A stretch of 35,588 bases of DNA. Source: Sulfurovum sp. Its GTDB lineage: Bacteria > Campylobacterota > Campylobacteria > Campylobacterales > Sulfurovaceae. The first letter of the stretch is position 1; every line of letters starts with the position of its first letter. The position numbers were made by a program, and so were the translations under genes. Of this stretch, positions 19,597 to 30,631 are shown one piece after another. Where the stretch lies: assembly GCA_026991605.1 (NCBI GenBank), contig JALXBG010000157.1, forward strand, positions 1 through 35,588, in the 5' to 3' direction. Below the pieces are notes generated by a model. That model saw nothing but the letters and a program-made list of their open reading frames with translations, ran no database searches and was not told the origin of the DNA.

Positions 19597-22017
19597 TTAT
19601 TTTACAAATATCTCTTTCAATACATCATCTACATGTGATACCCCAATAATATTAACAGCATTTTTTACTTCATCTGGAATATCATCTAAATCACGTTCAT
19701 AATTCTTCATTGGGATCAATGCTTTTTTAACCCCTGCTTTGTATGCAGCGATAAGCTTCTCTTTTAAGCCACCAATAGGTAAAACTTTTCCTGTTAAAGT
19801 TACTTCACCTGTCATAGCAACTTCATTGTCTATCTTTTGTCCAGAAAGTATAGAAGCGATGGCGGAAACCATTGCAATACCCGCACTAGGACCATCTTTA
19901 GGCGTTGCACCTTCAGGTACATGTATATGTAAATCATACCGCTTATAAACCTCAGAAGCATCCACTTCTATACGCTCTTCTCTCTCTTTAGTAGAATGTG
20001 GTATGACCGAGGATGAGATAGCTAATGTTCTATTATCTATGAGCTTTTTCACTACAGAGTGTGCGATACGTACTGATTCTTTCATGACATCACCCAGACT
20101 ACCAGTAAGTTGAAGTGCTCCCTTACCTTTTATTTTGATAGCTTCAATGGTCAAGACATCCCCACCCACAGCTGTCCAAGCAAGTCCAGAGATGACACCT
20201 ACTTGTGGTTTTTCATCAACTAACGAAATTTCAAAGACTTTTTTATCTGTAAACTTTTCCAAGTTCTTTTTCGTGACAGCAATATAGTCCTTACTTGTAT
20301 CTTCTAAAAGTTGTCTTGCACTTTTTCGCATTAGTCCTGCGATACGACGTCTCAAGTTTCTCACCCCTGCCTCTCTTGTATACTCATCTATAAGTATTTT
20401 GAGGGCTTTATCTGAGATGGAAAATTCTCTGCGTTTTAGTGCATGTTTTTTCAACTCTTGAGGAATAAGATAGCGCTTTGCTATCTCAAATTTCTCTTTA
20501 GGTATGTAGGAATTCAATCCTATAAACTCCATTCTATCACGCAAAGGTGCAGGTATACGCCCTACATCATTTGCTGTTGCAATAAAAATGGCTTTAGAGA
20601 GGTCAATATTGAAATTCAAATAATAGTCTCTATACTTAGAATTTTGTTCCGGATCAAGTATCTCTAAAAGTGCCGCTGTCGGGTCACCACGCATACTACG
20701 CCCTACTTTATCTATCTCATCAAGTACTATCACAGGATCCATACTTTTCGCTTCTATCAGCCCTTGTACCAAACGTCCAGGCATGGCACCCACATAGGTA
20801 CGTCTATGCCCTCTAAGCTCATTGACATCTTCTAGTCCACCTAGTGCCATACGCACAAGCGGACGTCCCAGTGCTGTTGCGATGGAGTTTGCCAATGATG
20901 TTTTACCCACACCCGGAGGTCCTGAAAAACAAAGTATCACCCCACCTGTCTCTTTTTGTTTAATTCCCCGTAACTGTGCCAACTCTCTTACAGAGAAAAA
21001 TTCAACGATACGCTCTTTTGGCTTTTCTAACGAGTAGTGGTCTTTATCTAACTCTGCAGAGACATCATGAATATTTAGATTTTTTTTACTTAACTCTCCA
21101 AACGGAAGCTCAAGTACCCATTCCAAATAACTTTGTAAAACATTTGCATCTGCAGAGTCTGGATGCATACGGGCAAAGCGGTTGAGCTGCTTGTTTATCT
21201 CTTTAAAGGCATCTTCTTGCATATGAGGCTTGAGTGCATCTACTTTCTCTCTAAAAGAAGCTATCTCCTCTTCTCTTTGGGTATCCATGCCCAACTCTTG
21301 CTGTATCTCTTTAAGTTGTTCTTTGAGGAAATACTCTTTGTTGGTCTGTTCTATTTTGGTATGCACTTTAGAGCGTATCTCTCTTTGCACTTTAGCAGAC
21401 TCTATCTCTGAAGTGACTATATCTATAAGACCTAAAAGACGTTTTTCAATGTTTAGTTCAGTATAGAGTGCATACGCCACATCTTTTTCCAGTTTCAGCA
21501 TAGAAGAGACTAAGTCAGCGATACGATTAGGCTCATCATTTTCTTCTACAGTACGTACCAAATCTGCAGGTATCTGAGAATTAAAAGTAGAAAGTCTCTT
21601 TACTTTGTCTCTTAGTATCTCCATCAGCGCATCTGCTTTGAGTTTATTGTAACTCTCTAATGTCACGATGTCTATCGTTGCACGGTTAAAATCACCCTTT
21701 TCTGCAGTCAGTATCTTCCCACGTGAGAGTCCTTGAAAGAGTATTTTTACTCTACCGTCTGGTAGTTGTACTTTACGCATAATGGAGCCAATGACCCCTA
21801 CTTTATACATCGCATCAAACTCTCTACTACCTTCTTTACCTGGTATAGAAGATGTCACGAAAAGTAACGAATTATTCTCCATTGCATCCGTAGCAGCATC
21901 GATGTCTTTTTGATTGCTTAAAAATATCGGGCTTATCATAAAAGGATAAAGGAAAAGTTCATCCTCTACGACGATAGGTAAAATGGTGGGAAATGCATCG
22001 TAATCACTAAGTTGCAT
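19597..22017 (-). CDS. lon: Endopeptidase La (Lon protease)
   Basis: Walker A GPPGVGKTSLANSIA, Ser-Lys protease region TPKDGPSAGIAM. Confidence 0.97.
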   Translation of the reverse strand: MQLSDYDAFPTILPIVVEDELFLYPFMISPIFLSNQKDIDAATDAMENNSLLFVTSSIPGKEGSREFDAMYKVGVIGSIMRKVQLPDGRVKILFQGLSRGKILTAEKGDFNRATIDIVTLESYNKLKADALMEILRDKVKRLSTFNSQIPADLVRTVEENDEPNRIADLVSSMLKLEKDVAYALYTELNIEKRLLGLIDIVTSEIESAKVQREIRSKVHTKIEQTNKEYFLKEQLKEIQQELGMDTQREEEIASFREKVDALKPHMQEDAFKEINKQLNRFARMHPDSADANVLQSYLEWVLELPFGELSKKNLNIHDVSAELDKDHYSLEKPKERIVEFFSVRELAQLRGIKQKETGGVILCFSGPPGVGKTSLANSIATALGRPLVRMALGGLEDVNELRGHRRTYVGAMPGRLVQGLIEAKSMDPVIVLDEIDKVGRSMRGDPTAALLEILDPEQNSKYRDYYLNFNIDLSKAIFIATANDVGRIPAPLRDRMEFIGLNSYIPKEKFEIAKRYLIPQELKKHALKRREFSISDKALKILIDEYTREAGVRNLRRRIAGLMRKSARQLLEDTSKDYIAVTKKNLEKFTDKKVFEISLVDEKPQVGVISGLAWTAVGGDVLTIEAIKIKGKGALQLTGSLGDVMKESVRIAHSVVKKLIDNRTLAISSSVIPHSTKEREERIEVDASEVYKRYDLHIHVPEGATPKDGPSAGIAMVSAIASILSGQKIDNEVAMTGEVTLTGKVLPIGGLKEKLIAAYKAGVKKALIPMKNYERDLDDIPDEVKNAVNIIGVSHVDDVLKEIFVK

Positions 22018-22056
22018 AAGTGTCTCCTAAAATGTAATTTATTTGAATGATTTATC

Positions 22057-22151
22057 GTAGGGGTAGATTCTATATCTACCCTGATTGCAGATTCCATATC
22101 TGCCCTAATTTGCGTATTTGTTTCTTGGTCAGATATGGAATCTGCCCCTAG
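22057..22151. repeat. REP/BIME-like palindrome cluster (three palindromes)
   Basis: GGGTAGAT-tctat-ATCTACCC (22061-22081); GCAGATTCCATATCTG (22087-22102) and its exact reverse complement CAGATATGGAATCTGC (22130-22145). Confidence 0.7.
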
Positions 22152-22163
22152 CATGTTTATATT

Positions 22164-22817
22164 TTAATCGAATATTTTTCCGATAATACCCTTTTGAGGA
22201 GGTGTAATATCTGTCATTTCAACCACTGAACCTTTGTTTTTGTCTCTATAAATTTTTGCTGCATTATCATGCCCTGTTCTCTCATAAAGTGCTGCAATGT
22301 TTTCGTTCAACAAGTACAAACTCATATGAAGACGTATCAAGATAGTATTGACCAATGGTGTATATACGGAGCCTGGATAACGTGCAATGTACGTGTTAGA
22401 AGTTGCGATAGTATCCATAATAAGTTTTTGATCTTTATAGACATCTTTGATACCCAAAAACGATGCTTTAAGCTTCATAAAGTCTGTGTACTCACGACTA
22501 CCCTCTTCACCAAAACGCTTGTTGTACTCATCAAGATAGTAATTTGCGAGCAAATACTCTTCTTCATTCATATGTGCATACGCCAACATCATTAAGGCTG
22601 TTGGCATAAGTGGAGAACGAACATGCTCACTTTTTAAAGAGATGTAGTAACTGTCTGCTTTGTCTAGGTCAGACTTGATAATGCTAGATGCAATCTTTTT
22701 ATACCAATACAACGCCGGCTTGTTAAATTCAGCTGCATCTTCATTATCTTTACACCCTACAAAAACAAAAGTCAACATCAGACCCATCGTTAATAAAACA
22801 CTTTTCTTAAAATTCAT
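22164..22817 (-). CDS. bamD: Outer membrane protein assembly factor BamD
   Basis: Lipobox-like FVFVGC, TPR-type tetrads (LYWYKKIASSIIKSDLDKADSYYISLKSEHVRSPLMPTALMMLAYAH). Confidence 0.82.
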   Translation of the reverse strand: MNFKKSVLLTMGLMLTFVFVGCKDNEDAAEFNKPALYWYKKIASSIIKSDLDKADSYYISLKSEHVRSPLMPTALMMLAYAHMNEEEYLLANYYLDEYNKRFGEEGSREYTDFMKLKASFLGIKDVYKDQKLIMDTIATSNTYIARYPGSVYTPLVNTILIRLHMSLYLLNENIAALYERTGHDNAAKIYRDKNKGSVVEMTDITPPQKGIIGKIFD

Positions 22818-22987
22818 ACTTGACCTCTAAAAGATTATAATTCCTTTATCATATCTCAAAGTATGTAAAAAGTGTATTAGCTTGAGAGGTAAATCATAGT
22901 TTTTTGTAATATTAAAAAATCTTATTAAAAAATCTTATTTAATATTTGTTTTATCTAAGCTATGATATTCTATAGTATAAAGTATTG

Positions 22988-23072
22988 CATATGAAAAGGT
23001 CAAACTTGCTGTGAAGTAAGGACGGAAAGCTACGGGTCTTGAAGTTATCAAGAGAGTCGAGTTACCAAATTG
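22988..23072 (+). ncRNA. c-di-GMP-I riboswitch (GEMM-I) upstream of large secreted protein and prepilin genes
   Basis: AAAAGGUCAAACUUGCUGUGAAGUAAGGACGGAAAGCUACGGGUCUUGAAGUUAUCAAGAGAGUCGAGUUACC; P1b CUUGCU-GUGA-AGUAAG; G20, A47, C92 equivalents present. Confidence 0.88.
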
Positions 23073-23160
23073 TAAGCCTTAACGCTTATAACATCTATTG
23101 TCCGATGTAGATACAAATTTTATCCTCATGCTTTATGCTGAGAAGACTAAAGGTATTATT

Positions 23161-26100
23161 ATGAAAAAATTATTTCAATTTTTTATTTTCCCATTTCTTT
23201 TATTATTTTTTACAACTTTTGCTCATGCAGCTAACCAATGTACACCAACAGACCACACAGGAAGTGTTTCCTCCACAAATAGTACATATACAAATACAGA
23301 TACAATATATTGGAATGCTGACGGCGCTTGGAATCGAAAAAGATACTACATTCAGGTTACAGAACCGGGTATAGTTAATATTTCAATCGTAGACAATACC
23401 ACTCCTGGTGACTCAAGGTTTAATGCATCATTTGATAGCTGTCCAGATTACCAAGATTCGGGCAAAAGCTGGTCACATACATTTGCTAGTGCGGATGATT
23501 TCAATATAGATGTTACTCCTTGGAGTAAAACAGGAACTCAAAGCTATACACTCACTATAACTTTTACACCTAATCAACCTCCAGTAGCCAATGCCGGTTC
23601 AGACCAAAATGTAACATTGGGCGATATATTAACACTTGATGGTAGCGCATCAAGTGATCCTGACAATAATATTGTAAGTTATGCATGGACAGAAGGTGGA
23701 ATTCCCCTATCTACAAATATCTCACCTCATCTCATATTTCCTACTGCAGGTACCCGTACTATTACCCTTACTGTAACAGATGCTGGTGGGCTTTCAAGTA
23801 CAGATACAGTCACAATTAAGATCAATACCCCACCTGTAGTAGAGGATATGAACTTTACTATCTTGCAAAACACACCAGTAAGTTTTGAGCTCAATGCCGC
23901 AGATGCTGATGGTGACGCTATCATCTCTTATCCTATCTTTTTATCACCAGCACATGGAAGTTTAAGTGGCCCAGAAAGCAACATGACCTATACCCCTGAT
24001 ATTAATTATACTGGAGTAGATACATTTACCTACAAAGCATACGACGGCACTGATTACTCCAATGAAAGTGCTGTCACTATCCATATATATCCTCCTGCAA
24101 CTGCAATAGCAGATGACTTCAATACCACATATAATACACTTCTAAACGGCAATGTTCTTAACAATGACCTTGGACTTAACATCCAAATTATAGACTTCAA
24201 TACTACAACACTACATGGTGCTCTTTCTATCGGTGGAGATGGTGCATTTAGCTATCTTCCCGATGAATTATTTGATGGCAATGATACATTTAGCTATACA
24301 ATAAAAGATGATTTCAATCTTACTTCTACTGCCACAGTTACCATGCATGTCTATCCACCAAGAAGTGATTTGAGCATTATTAAAACTGCTCCTGCATCAG
24401 TAGATTCAGGTCTTGCTATTGACTACACATTAAATATACGTAACCGTGAGGGAGCGCAGTATATTACAGCAACAAATGTTAGAGTCATAGATGCATTACC
24501 TAATGGTGCATCCTATAGTGGTATTACAGCTCCATCAGGATGGACATGTGGGTACACAGGTGGTGTCGTTACTTGTGATGCATTTGATATTTCAGTAGGA
24601 TACAGTGGCACCATCGTCATTCATGCTTTTGCACCAAATATTTTGGGAGACAGTATCAACACAGCAACTGTTACTTCAGATACGATTGATCCAGATCTAT
24701 CAAATAACACAAGTTCCGCAACCACAACTATTACGGGACCAGATGTTGATTTGAGCATCACTAAAGCTGTTTCAAGTCCAACAGTCACAATCACAGACTC
24801 CTTTTCCTACACACTAAGTGTACAGAATGCTGGGACAGCAGATACAACTGGGGTTACGGTTTCTGATACACTTGATGCCTCTTTAGGATATATCAGTGTC
24901 GATGGTGGTGCAGACTGGATATGTAGTCAAGGTTCAACGATAGTCTGTAACTATGTAGCCCATAGTGGTCTATTTGCTGCAGGCGCAAGCAGTAATATTG
25001 TCATCACAGTACGTGCTCCTGCAACAGAAGCCAACATTACCAATACCGCATCTGTAACATCTGATATCTTAGACGTAAATACAGGAAATGACAGTGACAG
25101 TGTCAATGTCAGCATTCAAAATGGAACCATAAAGCACGACGATTTCCCTTTAGAAAAATACAAAGAATTCCTTATCAATGGTGATTTTACCTTTATGGGT
25201 AATGCAAATATCAATAAACCTTCTGGAGATGTTGATCAAAACTATAATGACCAGATAAATATGACCTTCGTAAATACAGCAGATGATGGAAACAATTTTA
25301 ACTCTTCCTCTTCACAACTCCCCACTCCTATAGACAATAACTATACTATTAAATGGGCAGGACTCTACTGGGAAGGGCATATATGTGATATTACAGATAG
25401 TATCGATACTACAAAATATAATAATAATACTTTAGGTTGTAAATATGACCATATACCAAACATAAACAGTTATAATGAAGCTGAAAGCAAGATTGGAAAT
25501 ATAAAGTTGAAAATTCCTGGCTCCTCCTACCAAAATATACAGGCGAATACTCTCAATACAATAGTTACTAATAAGGATGTAAATTATTATGATCGCAATG
25601 GTCAACCACAGTATTGGTATAGTAGGAAAGATTTAACATATTCTGCTTTCAAAGATATTACAAAATTGGTAAAACGCTCTGGCGTATACAGTGTTGCCAA
25701 TATGGTATTAACTGAGGGGAAAACAAGTTATGGTGGGAATTATGGAGGGTGGGTGATTCTAATTGTCTATGAAGATCCTAGCCATGCATTGCACTATAAA
25801 GATATTTCTATTTTCAATGGTTTTCAATTAATAAATGTAGATGACAATCATCTTCCTATCAGTGGATTTATCACCCCAAAATCAGGTAATCTAAACGCTT
25901 CACTTGCCTTTTTTGCAGCAGATGGTGACCCGGGAAGTGGTGGAGTTGGAAAGATGAAAGTTAAAAAAACAGACACTTATGCAGAAGTAACCAATACACT
26001 AAACCCTGCCGGAAACCTCATGAACAGTACCATTAGTGCATTTGGTATAGATTTCAATAATGTAGGTAGAACCTATGGGGTTGACGCAGATCGGATTGAT

Positions 26101-29058
26101 GTGCATGATTTTTTAACAAACGATCAAACAAGTACAGACTTTATATTTGATGTTACTAATCCTAGTAATTCTAATAAAAAAGATGTATATACTATCAGTA
26201 TGTTTACTTTTGCAACAGATCTTACCTCCCCACTCATTGACAACCTAGTAAAAAGTGCTGTAATTATTGATGGAAACGGATCGCGTAGAGATGCAGGGCC
26301 AGATGAACCTATCTATCCAGCTTCTTCACTAGAATATACTATCTCTTTTAAAAATACAGGAGATGAGGTAGCTGAAGGAGTTGTCATCTTCGATGATTTT
26401 GACTTTGATGGACTTTCACAAGCACTTGAGATTAACCACTTTGACACAACAACATTAAAACTCTTTCATGGCTCTGGTTCTACAAAAACAGAAATCTCAG
26501 ACCCTGATTGTGACTATGACAATGCCCATCACAGAGTCTACTGTAACATTCCTACCGTAGCCATAAATGAAAGTTATACCATGCAGTTTGTCGTTACCGT
26601 TAAAAAGTATTTTGATACAAGTATTATAGATACAAATGCAACAAATACCGCATACGCGCAATACAGAAACCCTAATGGAAACAACTATGTTGAATTTTAT
26701 ACCACACCGGCAGGCGAACCAGTTGGTGGAAAAAGTAATGCATTAAACAGTGGTGTATTTACAGTAAATGGTGATGGTTTTGATGGATTTATTAGTATTG
26801 ATGCTATTAATGCAAATTATACGTACAATAGAGATAAAAATATTACCACGAAAATTGTCAATAAACCATTTGACATAAAACTTGTACATCTAGACAAAAA
26901 CGATGTAGGACCTTCACCATATCAAGCATGGAGCAATGTCTCTGGCGATACCAGACCCATGGCTGTGTTGGTTACATTAAAGGGAGATGGCAAGCCTACA
27001 CGTCCACTTGCCGTTGCCACATTCAATAATGGTACAGAATCTACCATAGCACGTGGACTTACACTTGAAGAAGCCCATAGAGCAGATAGCCTGAAAACAG
27101 CTTATCTAGACTGGAGAAACATTTTAAGTCGCGTATCATCTACTTCAGCTTGTGTGGTAAATCCAAGACAATCTACAAACCTTAATGGTGTACCTGAATG
27201 TTTTAATAGTGCAAAATATATTGAAGATGTTTTTGATAGAAATAAGTTTAAACAGATAGCTATCTGTTATGGGGTAGGTACACCTGCAGGAAAAAGCTAT
27301 CCGTGTGATCCACTAGCATACAGTACAGGTGGTAATCTCAACAGAACCAATATTTATCCTGATGCATATAACCATAACTACGGATGTTACCAGTGTATCG
27401 CCCAAGGGTATTCTCATTTCTGGCACTACTCTAGCGATGACTTTGCTGCAAGACCGGAGCGCTTTATATTTGACAGTAACAACAGCTCTTACCCAGACTT
27501 ATTACGTTCAGGGCTAGAGTACAACCTAAGTGTAACTGCCCTAGAATATAATGGAGATCCAGATAAACAAAATCCTACCAAAGACTATAACACAACTGAT
27601 CATTTTAGCGATAAATTTGTTTTAGACCCAAACAATGAGCTTAGTCCTGCGGTTAAAGCCTCACTAGATGATGGAAATGTAACCATTGCTTTCCATACCA
27701 ATATCAAAGATGGTATTACAGTAGATGAAAATAATGATCCACAATATAATCTAGGTATAAAATACGACAATGTAGGGAAAGTGGGTATTGAACTTATGGA
27801 CGCAAACTGGGCATGGGTTGATGAAGATGATACACCAGAAGATTGTAATGCAACAGAAAATTCCTATGGTGTAGCTATTGAAGCGGGTAGAAGTATTTGT
27901 GGCAAGGTAAATAATCTTCGTTTTATACCAGATCACTTTAAAGTAACTTCTCATCTAAAAAACCATAGAAAAGATGCAACATTTACCTATCTTTACTCTG
28001 AACCTCATTATAATGATAAAGATAAACCCCATATGTCTGCACTGGTAGGCATGAGCATAGAGGCACAAAATGCTTCTGACAAAATCACAACCAACTTTAA
28101 AAAAGATGCTTACGAACACAGCATCTCTGCTGATCTTAACATCACAGATTGGAATACAAGCTTTGTTATACCTGCTATAAGAAAGGATCAACATGGCAAT
28201 AGGCTTGATGCAAATTTAGAAACAGGGAAAAAATCGTTCGATAAATTACTTTTAGGTTTTGGAACCAAAAACGATGCCAATGGAACATACACCATAGAGA
28301 CCAACAGTTCTACCCCTTATAAACAACGTCTGATGTTTAACTATAAGCGTATACGCAAGATGCCTAAAAATCCGTTTGTTATAAATGGTTCAGAAATTAA
28401 TGCTACAGTAGCATCAAAATATACAAGTGAAACAACACCTCCTGCTAAAGAAGGGACTGCTATCATCAAAGGTTATGACATAGCAGATGGTAATGCAACA
28501 TTCTACTACGCACGTGTACGCCCTGCAAGTGATTTCTACAAAAATATTACAGGTACCTCTGAGAATACACCTGTGTTTATCGATGTATATTGTGACTTTG
28601 GTTATGCAACCTGTAATGCCCTTGGTATAGATACAGTCGACGGAGAATTTAATGGAAACGAACTTAAATGGTGGCTAGCCCTAAAACATGACCAAAGCAA
28701 AAACGATGGAAATGTCACTCTAAAAGTTAGTACAGCAAGTGGTACATTAAACAAAACAAAGGTCGTTATTGTTCCAGGGAACAATGCTGAAGATAAAAAT
28801 ATTACAGTAAGTCTGCCTACTACTGTAACTAGACCATATACAGTAAAGATAGATTTAGATACAAACAATCCAACAGATACAAATGACTGGCTTATCCACA
28901 ACCCTAAAAGTCCAGTACCGCCTGCAGAGGAGACTAAACCGTCTCCTTTTGAGCAGGTAGAGTTTATAGGAAATTCAAACTGGACAGGGCATGGAGAGAC
29001 AGGGAATGTGGTAGGCTCCAATGCTAACAAAAAAGCCAACAGACGACTAGGATGGTAA
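23161..29058 (+). CDS. Large secreted multidomain protein (PKD, cadherin/Big-like, two DUF11 repeats, long uncharacterised C-terminal part)
   Basis: Signal peptide MKKLFQFFIFPFLLLFFTTFAHAA; PKD PPVANAGSDQNVTLGDILTLDGSASSDPDNNIVSYAWTE; DUF11 repeats DLSIIKTAPASVDSGLAIDYTLNIRN and DLSITKAVSSPTVTITDSFSYTLSVQN. ATG at 23161 preferred over track start 23098. Confidence 0.88.
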   Translation: MKKLFQFFIFPFLLLFFTTFAHAANQCTPTDHTGSVSSTNSTYTNTDTIYWNADGAWNRKRYYIQVTEPGIVNISIVDNTTPGDSRFNASFDSCPDYQDSGKSWSHTFASADDFNIDVTPWSKTGTQSYTLTITFTPNQPPVANAGSDQNVTLGDILTLDGSASSDPDNNIVSYAWTEGGIPLSTNISPHLIFPTAGTRTITLTVTDAGGLSSTDTVTIKINTPPVVEDMNFTILQNTPVSFELNAADADGDAIISYPIFLSPAHGSLSGPESNMTYTPDINYTGVDTFTYKAYDGTDYSNESAVTIHIYPPATAIADDFNTTYNTLLNGNVLNNDLGLNIQIIDFNTTTLHGALSIGGDGAFSYLPDELFDGNDTFSYTIKDDFNLTSTATVTMHVYPPRSDLSIIKTAPASVDSGLAIDYTLNIRNREGAQYITATNVRVIDALPNGASYSGITAPSGWTCGYTGGVVTCDAFDISVGYSGTIVIHAFAPNILGDSINTATVTSDTIDPDLSNNTSSATTTITGPDVDLSITKAVSSPTVTITDSFSYTLSVQNAGTADTTGVTVSDTLDASLGYISVDGGADWICSQGSTIVCNYVAHSGLFAAGASSNIVITVRAPATEANITNTASVTSDILDVNTGNDSDSVNVSIQNGTIKHDDFPLEKYKEFLINGDFTFMGNANINKPSGDVDQNYNDQINMTFVNTADDGNNFNSSSSQLPTPIDNNYTIKWAGLYWEGHICDITDSIDTTKYNNNTLGCKYDHIPNINSYNEAESKIGNIKLKIPGSSYQNIQANTLNTIVTNKDVNYYDRNGQPQYWYSRKDLTYSAFKDITKLVKRSGVYSVANMVLTEGKTSYGGNYGGWVILIVYEDPSHALHYKDISIFNGFQLINVDDNHLPISGFITPKSGNLNASLAFFAADGDPGSGGVGKMKVKKTDTYAEVTNTLNPAGNLMNSTISAFGIDFNNVGRTYGVDADRIDVHDFLTNDQTSTDFIFDVTNPSNSNKKDVYTISMFTFATDLTSPLIDNLVKSAVIIDGNGSRRDAGPDEPIYPASSLEYTISFKNTGDEVAEGVVIFDDFDFDGLSQALEINHFDTTTLKLFHGSGSTKTEISDPDCDYDNAHHRVYCNIPTVAINESYTMQFVVTVKKYFDTSIIDTNATNTAYAQYRNPNGNNYVEFYTTPAGEPVGGKSNALNSGVFTVNGDGFDGFISIDAINANYTYNRDKNITTKIVNKPFDIKLVHLDKNDVGPSPYQAWSNVSGDTRPMAVLVTLKGDGKPTRPLAVATFNNGTESTIARGLTLEEAHRADSLKTAYLDWRNILSRVSSTSACVVNPRQSTNLNGVPECFNSAKYIEDVFDRNKFKQIAICYGVGTPAGKSYPCDPLAYSTGGNLNRTNIYPDAYNHNYGCYQCIAQGYSHFWHYSSDDFAARPERFIFDSNNSSYPDLLRSGLEYNLSVTALEYNGDPDKQNPTKDYNTTDHFSDKFVLDPNNELSPAVKASLDDGNVTIAFHTNIKDGITVDENNDPQYNLGIKYDNVGKVGIELMDANWAWVDEDDTPEDCNATENSYGVAIEAGRSICGKVNNLRFIPDHFKVTSHLKNHRKDATFTYLYSEPHYNDKDKPHMSALVGMSIEAQNASDKITTNFKKDAYEHSISADLNITDWNTSFVIPAIRKDQHGNRLDANLETGKKSFDKLLLGFGTKNDANGTYTIETNSSTPYKQRLMFNYKRIRKMPKNPFVINGSEINATVASKYTSETTPPAKEGTAIIKGYDIADGNATFYYARVRPASDFYKNITGTSENTPVFIDVYCDFGYATCNALGIDTVDGEFNGNELKWWLALKHDQSKNDGNVTLKVSTASGTLNKTKVVIVPGNNAEDKNITVSLPTTVTRPYTVKIDLDTNNPTDTNDWLIHNPKSPVPPAEETKPSPFEQVEFIGNSNWTGHGETGNVVGSNANKKANRRLGW

Positions 29059-29060
29059 AC

Positions 29061-29789
29061 ATGCAAGAAAAACTACACACCTTACGTCCTGCCGTTGCGA
29101 TGATAGAACTCATTTTTGCGCTAGTGGTGATGGGCATAGTAATGATGTCTGCTCCACAGCTTATAAGTACAGCAGGGAAAAGTGGTTATGTAGCCATACA
29201 ACAAGAAGGTATCAACGAGGCGGCTACACAGATGAGTATTATGATGGACTATGCCTGGGATGAGAACGATACCAATGCTAGCCATGCAACCGTACTGAAT
29301 GTCAGCAATGGAGACAGTGAACTGGATGGTACGACATTTAGTCTAGGTGGTCTTAAAAAGCGTCGTGCAGGTACTCCAGAACTTTCATACCGTCTTTACA
29401 AATCGTATGATGGAAAAGAGTTTAATGCTTCTGCCATTGGTCTTGATGCAGGAGAGGGTGTAGGTAGTGAAGATGACATAGATGACTTTAATGGCACAAG
29501 TGTTAATCTAAGTGGTGCAACTACAACAAAAGACTACATAGAAAAAGGTGGCAGCATCAACATTGCCAGAACTGTAAACTATATGGATGACAAGGCAACG
29601 AATTATTTCACTGGAGGTGGTGATACACTCATTTATACACCTACTTTTGTGAAAACTCCAGCAACCACAAATATCAAACGTTTACAAGTTACCCTCACCT
29701 CTACCTCTGGTGTCAACGAATTAAAAAAAACCATTACCTTGCATGCCTTTTCTTGTAATATTGGTACCTATAAACTGAAGGAGAAATAA
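29061..29789 (+). CDS. Prepilin-like protein
   Basis: N-terminus LRPAVAMIELIFALVVMGIVMMSAPQLI: class III-like prepilin segment with Glu at +5, though the residue before the cleavage site is Ala rather than Gly. Confidence 0.75.
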   Translation: MQEKLHTLRPAVAMIELIFALVVMGIVMMSAPQLISTAGKSGYVAIQQEGINEAATQMSIMMDYAWDENDTNASHATVLNVSNGDSELDGTTFSLGGLKKRRAGTPELSYRLYKSYDGKEFNASAIGLDAGEGVGSEDDIDDFNGTSVNLSGATTTKDYIEKGGSINIARTVNYMDDKATNYFTGGGDTLIYTPTFVKTPATTNIKRLQVTLTSTSGVNELKKTITLHAFSCNIGTYKLKEK

Positions 29790-30631
29790 TGCGTACTCTT
29801 TTACGTCGTGGTTTTACTATGATTGAGCTTGTTTTAGTCATTGTCATCTTAGGTATTGTCTCCTCTATAGGCGCAGAGATCATCGCCAATGTCTATGAGG
29901 GGTACATACTTCAGCGTGCACAACACAGAGCCTCGATAAAAACAGAACTTGCCGCCATACAGATAGCCAACCGTCTCGCCTATGCTATACCAGGGACTGT
30001 TGTGAGAAGAGTAGGCAAAACTGGTGGAGCACAAGACATTAATGAGGCTCCACTAGGTGATCCCAATGTTTTACAATGGGTTGGTGCAGATGCAGACAGT
30101 TTTAAAGCTATTGCAGCTGCTGGGGCTGGTGGAAACACACTTCTTCCAGGATGGAGTGGATTTTGTGATATAAATCCCTCGAATACAGCTTCCATTTCTA
30201 CTCCAGGATCAAATCTGGGTTTAGTCAATACTATTAAAGGCAATTTGGGACTTAGCTCTGCTCCAGAGATTTACTTTCCAACAGAAGATGGGCTTAGAAG
30301 CTATACTGCGACATTAACTGCTCCAAGTACCATTGGTTTAGGTACAATGAACCTCTCCCCAGATGGAACTAGAAAAATAGCAGAACACTACAAACTTGCA
30401 ACAAGTTCCTATGCACTTGAAGCCGCAGCCAATGGTGATTTGAGACTCTACTATGACTTTACGCCACAAAGAGGTGTTGCTATTGGAGGTAAAAGTGAGT
30501 TACTTCTACGCAATGTTTCTACTTTTCAAATGAGAGGAGATGGACAAACCATCCGTTTCAAAATCTGTGTCGATGAAGATATTGGTGAAGCTACTCCTAT
30601 AACCATCTGTAAAGAAAAGGCGGTGTTCTAA
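29789..30631 (+). CDS. Type IV prepilin-like protein
   Basis: RRGFTMIELVLVIVILGIVSSIGAEII is a canonical G/FTxxE prepilin motif. Confidence 0.9.
   Translation: MRTLLRRGFTMIELVLVIVILGIVSSIGAEIIANVYEGYILQRAQHRASIKTELAAIQIANRLAYAIPGTVVRRVGKTGGAQDINEAPLGDPNVLQWVGADADSFKAIAAAGAGGNTLLPGWSGFCDINPSNTASISTPGSNLGLVNTIKGNLGLSSAPEIYFPTEDGLRSYTATLTAPSTIGLGTMNLSPDGTRKIAEHYKLATSSYALEAAANGDLRLYYDFTPQRGVAIGGKSELLLRNVSTFQMRGDGQTIRFKICVDEDIGEATPITICKEKAVF

Noticed and set aside
22908-22942. Tandem aaaaaatcttatt repeat upstream of the third riboswitch
   Set aside because: About two short AT-rich copies in an AT-rich leader; could be promoter context but not distinguishable from chance.
23098-23160. Upstream start of the giant secreted protein
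   Set aside because: MSDVDTNFIL... precedes a proper signal peptide starting at 23161 and falls in the riboswitch leader; 23161 has an upstream aaaggtatt.
28602-29066. 154-aa minus-strand ORF antisense to the large secreted protein
   Set aside because: Opposite a long coding frame in a same-strand operon; no motif or start context.
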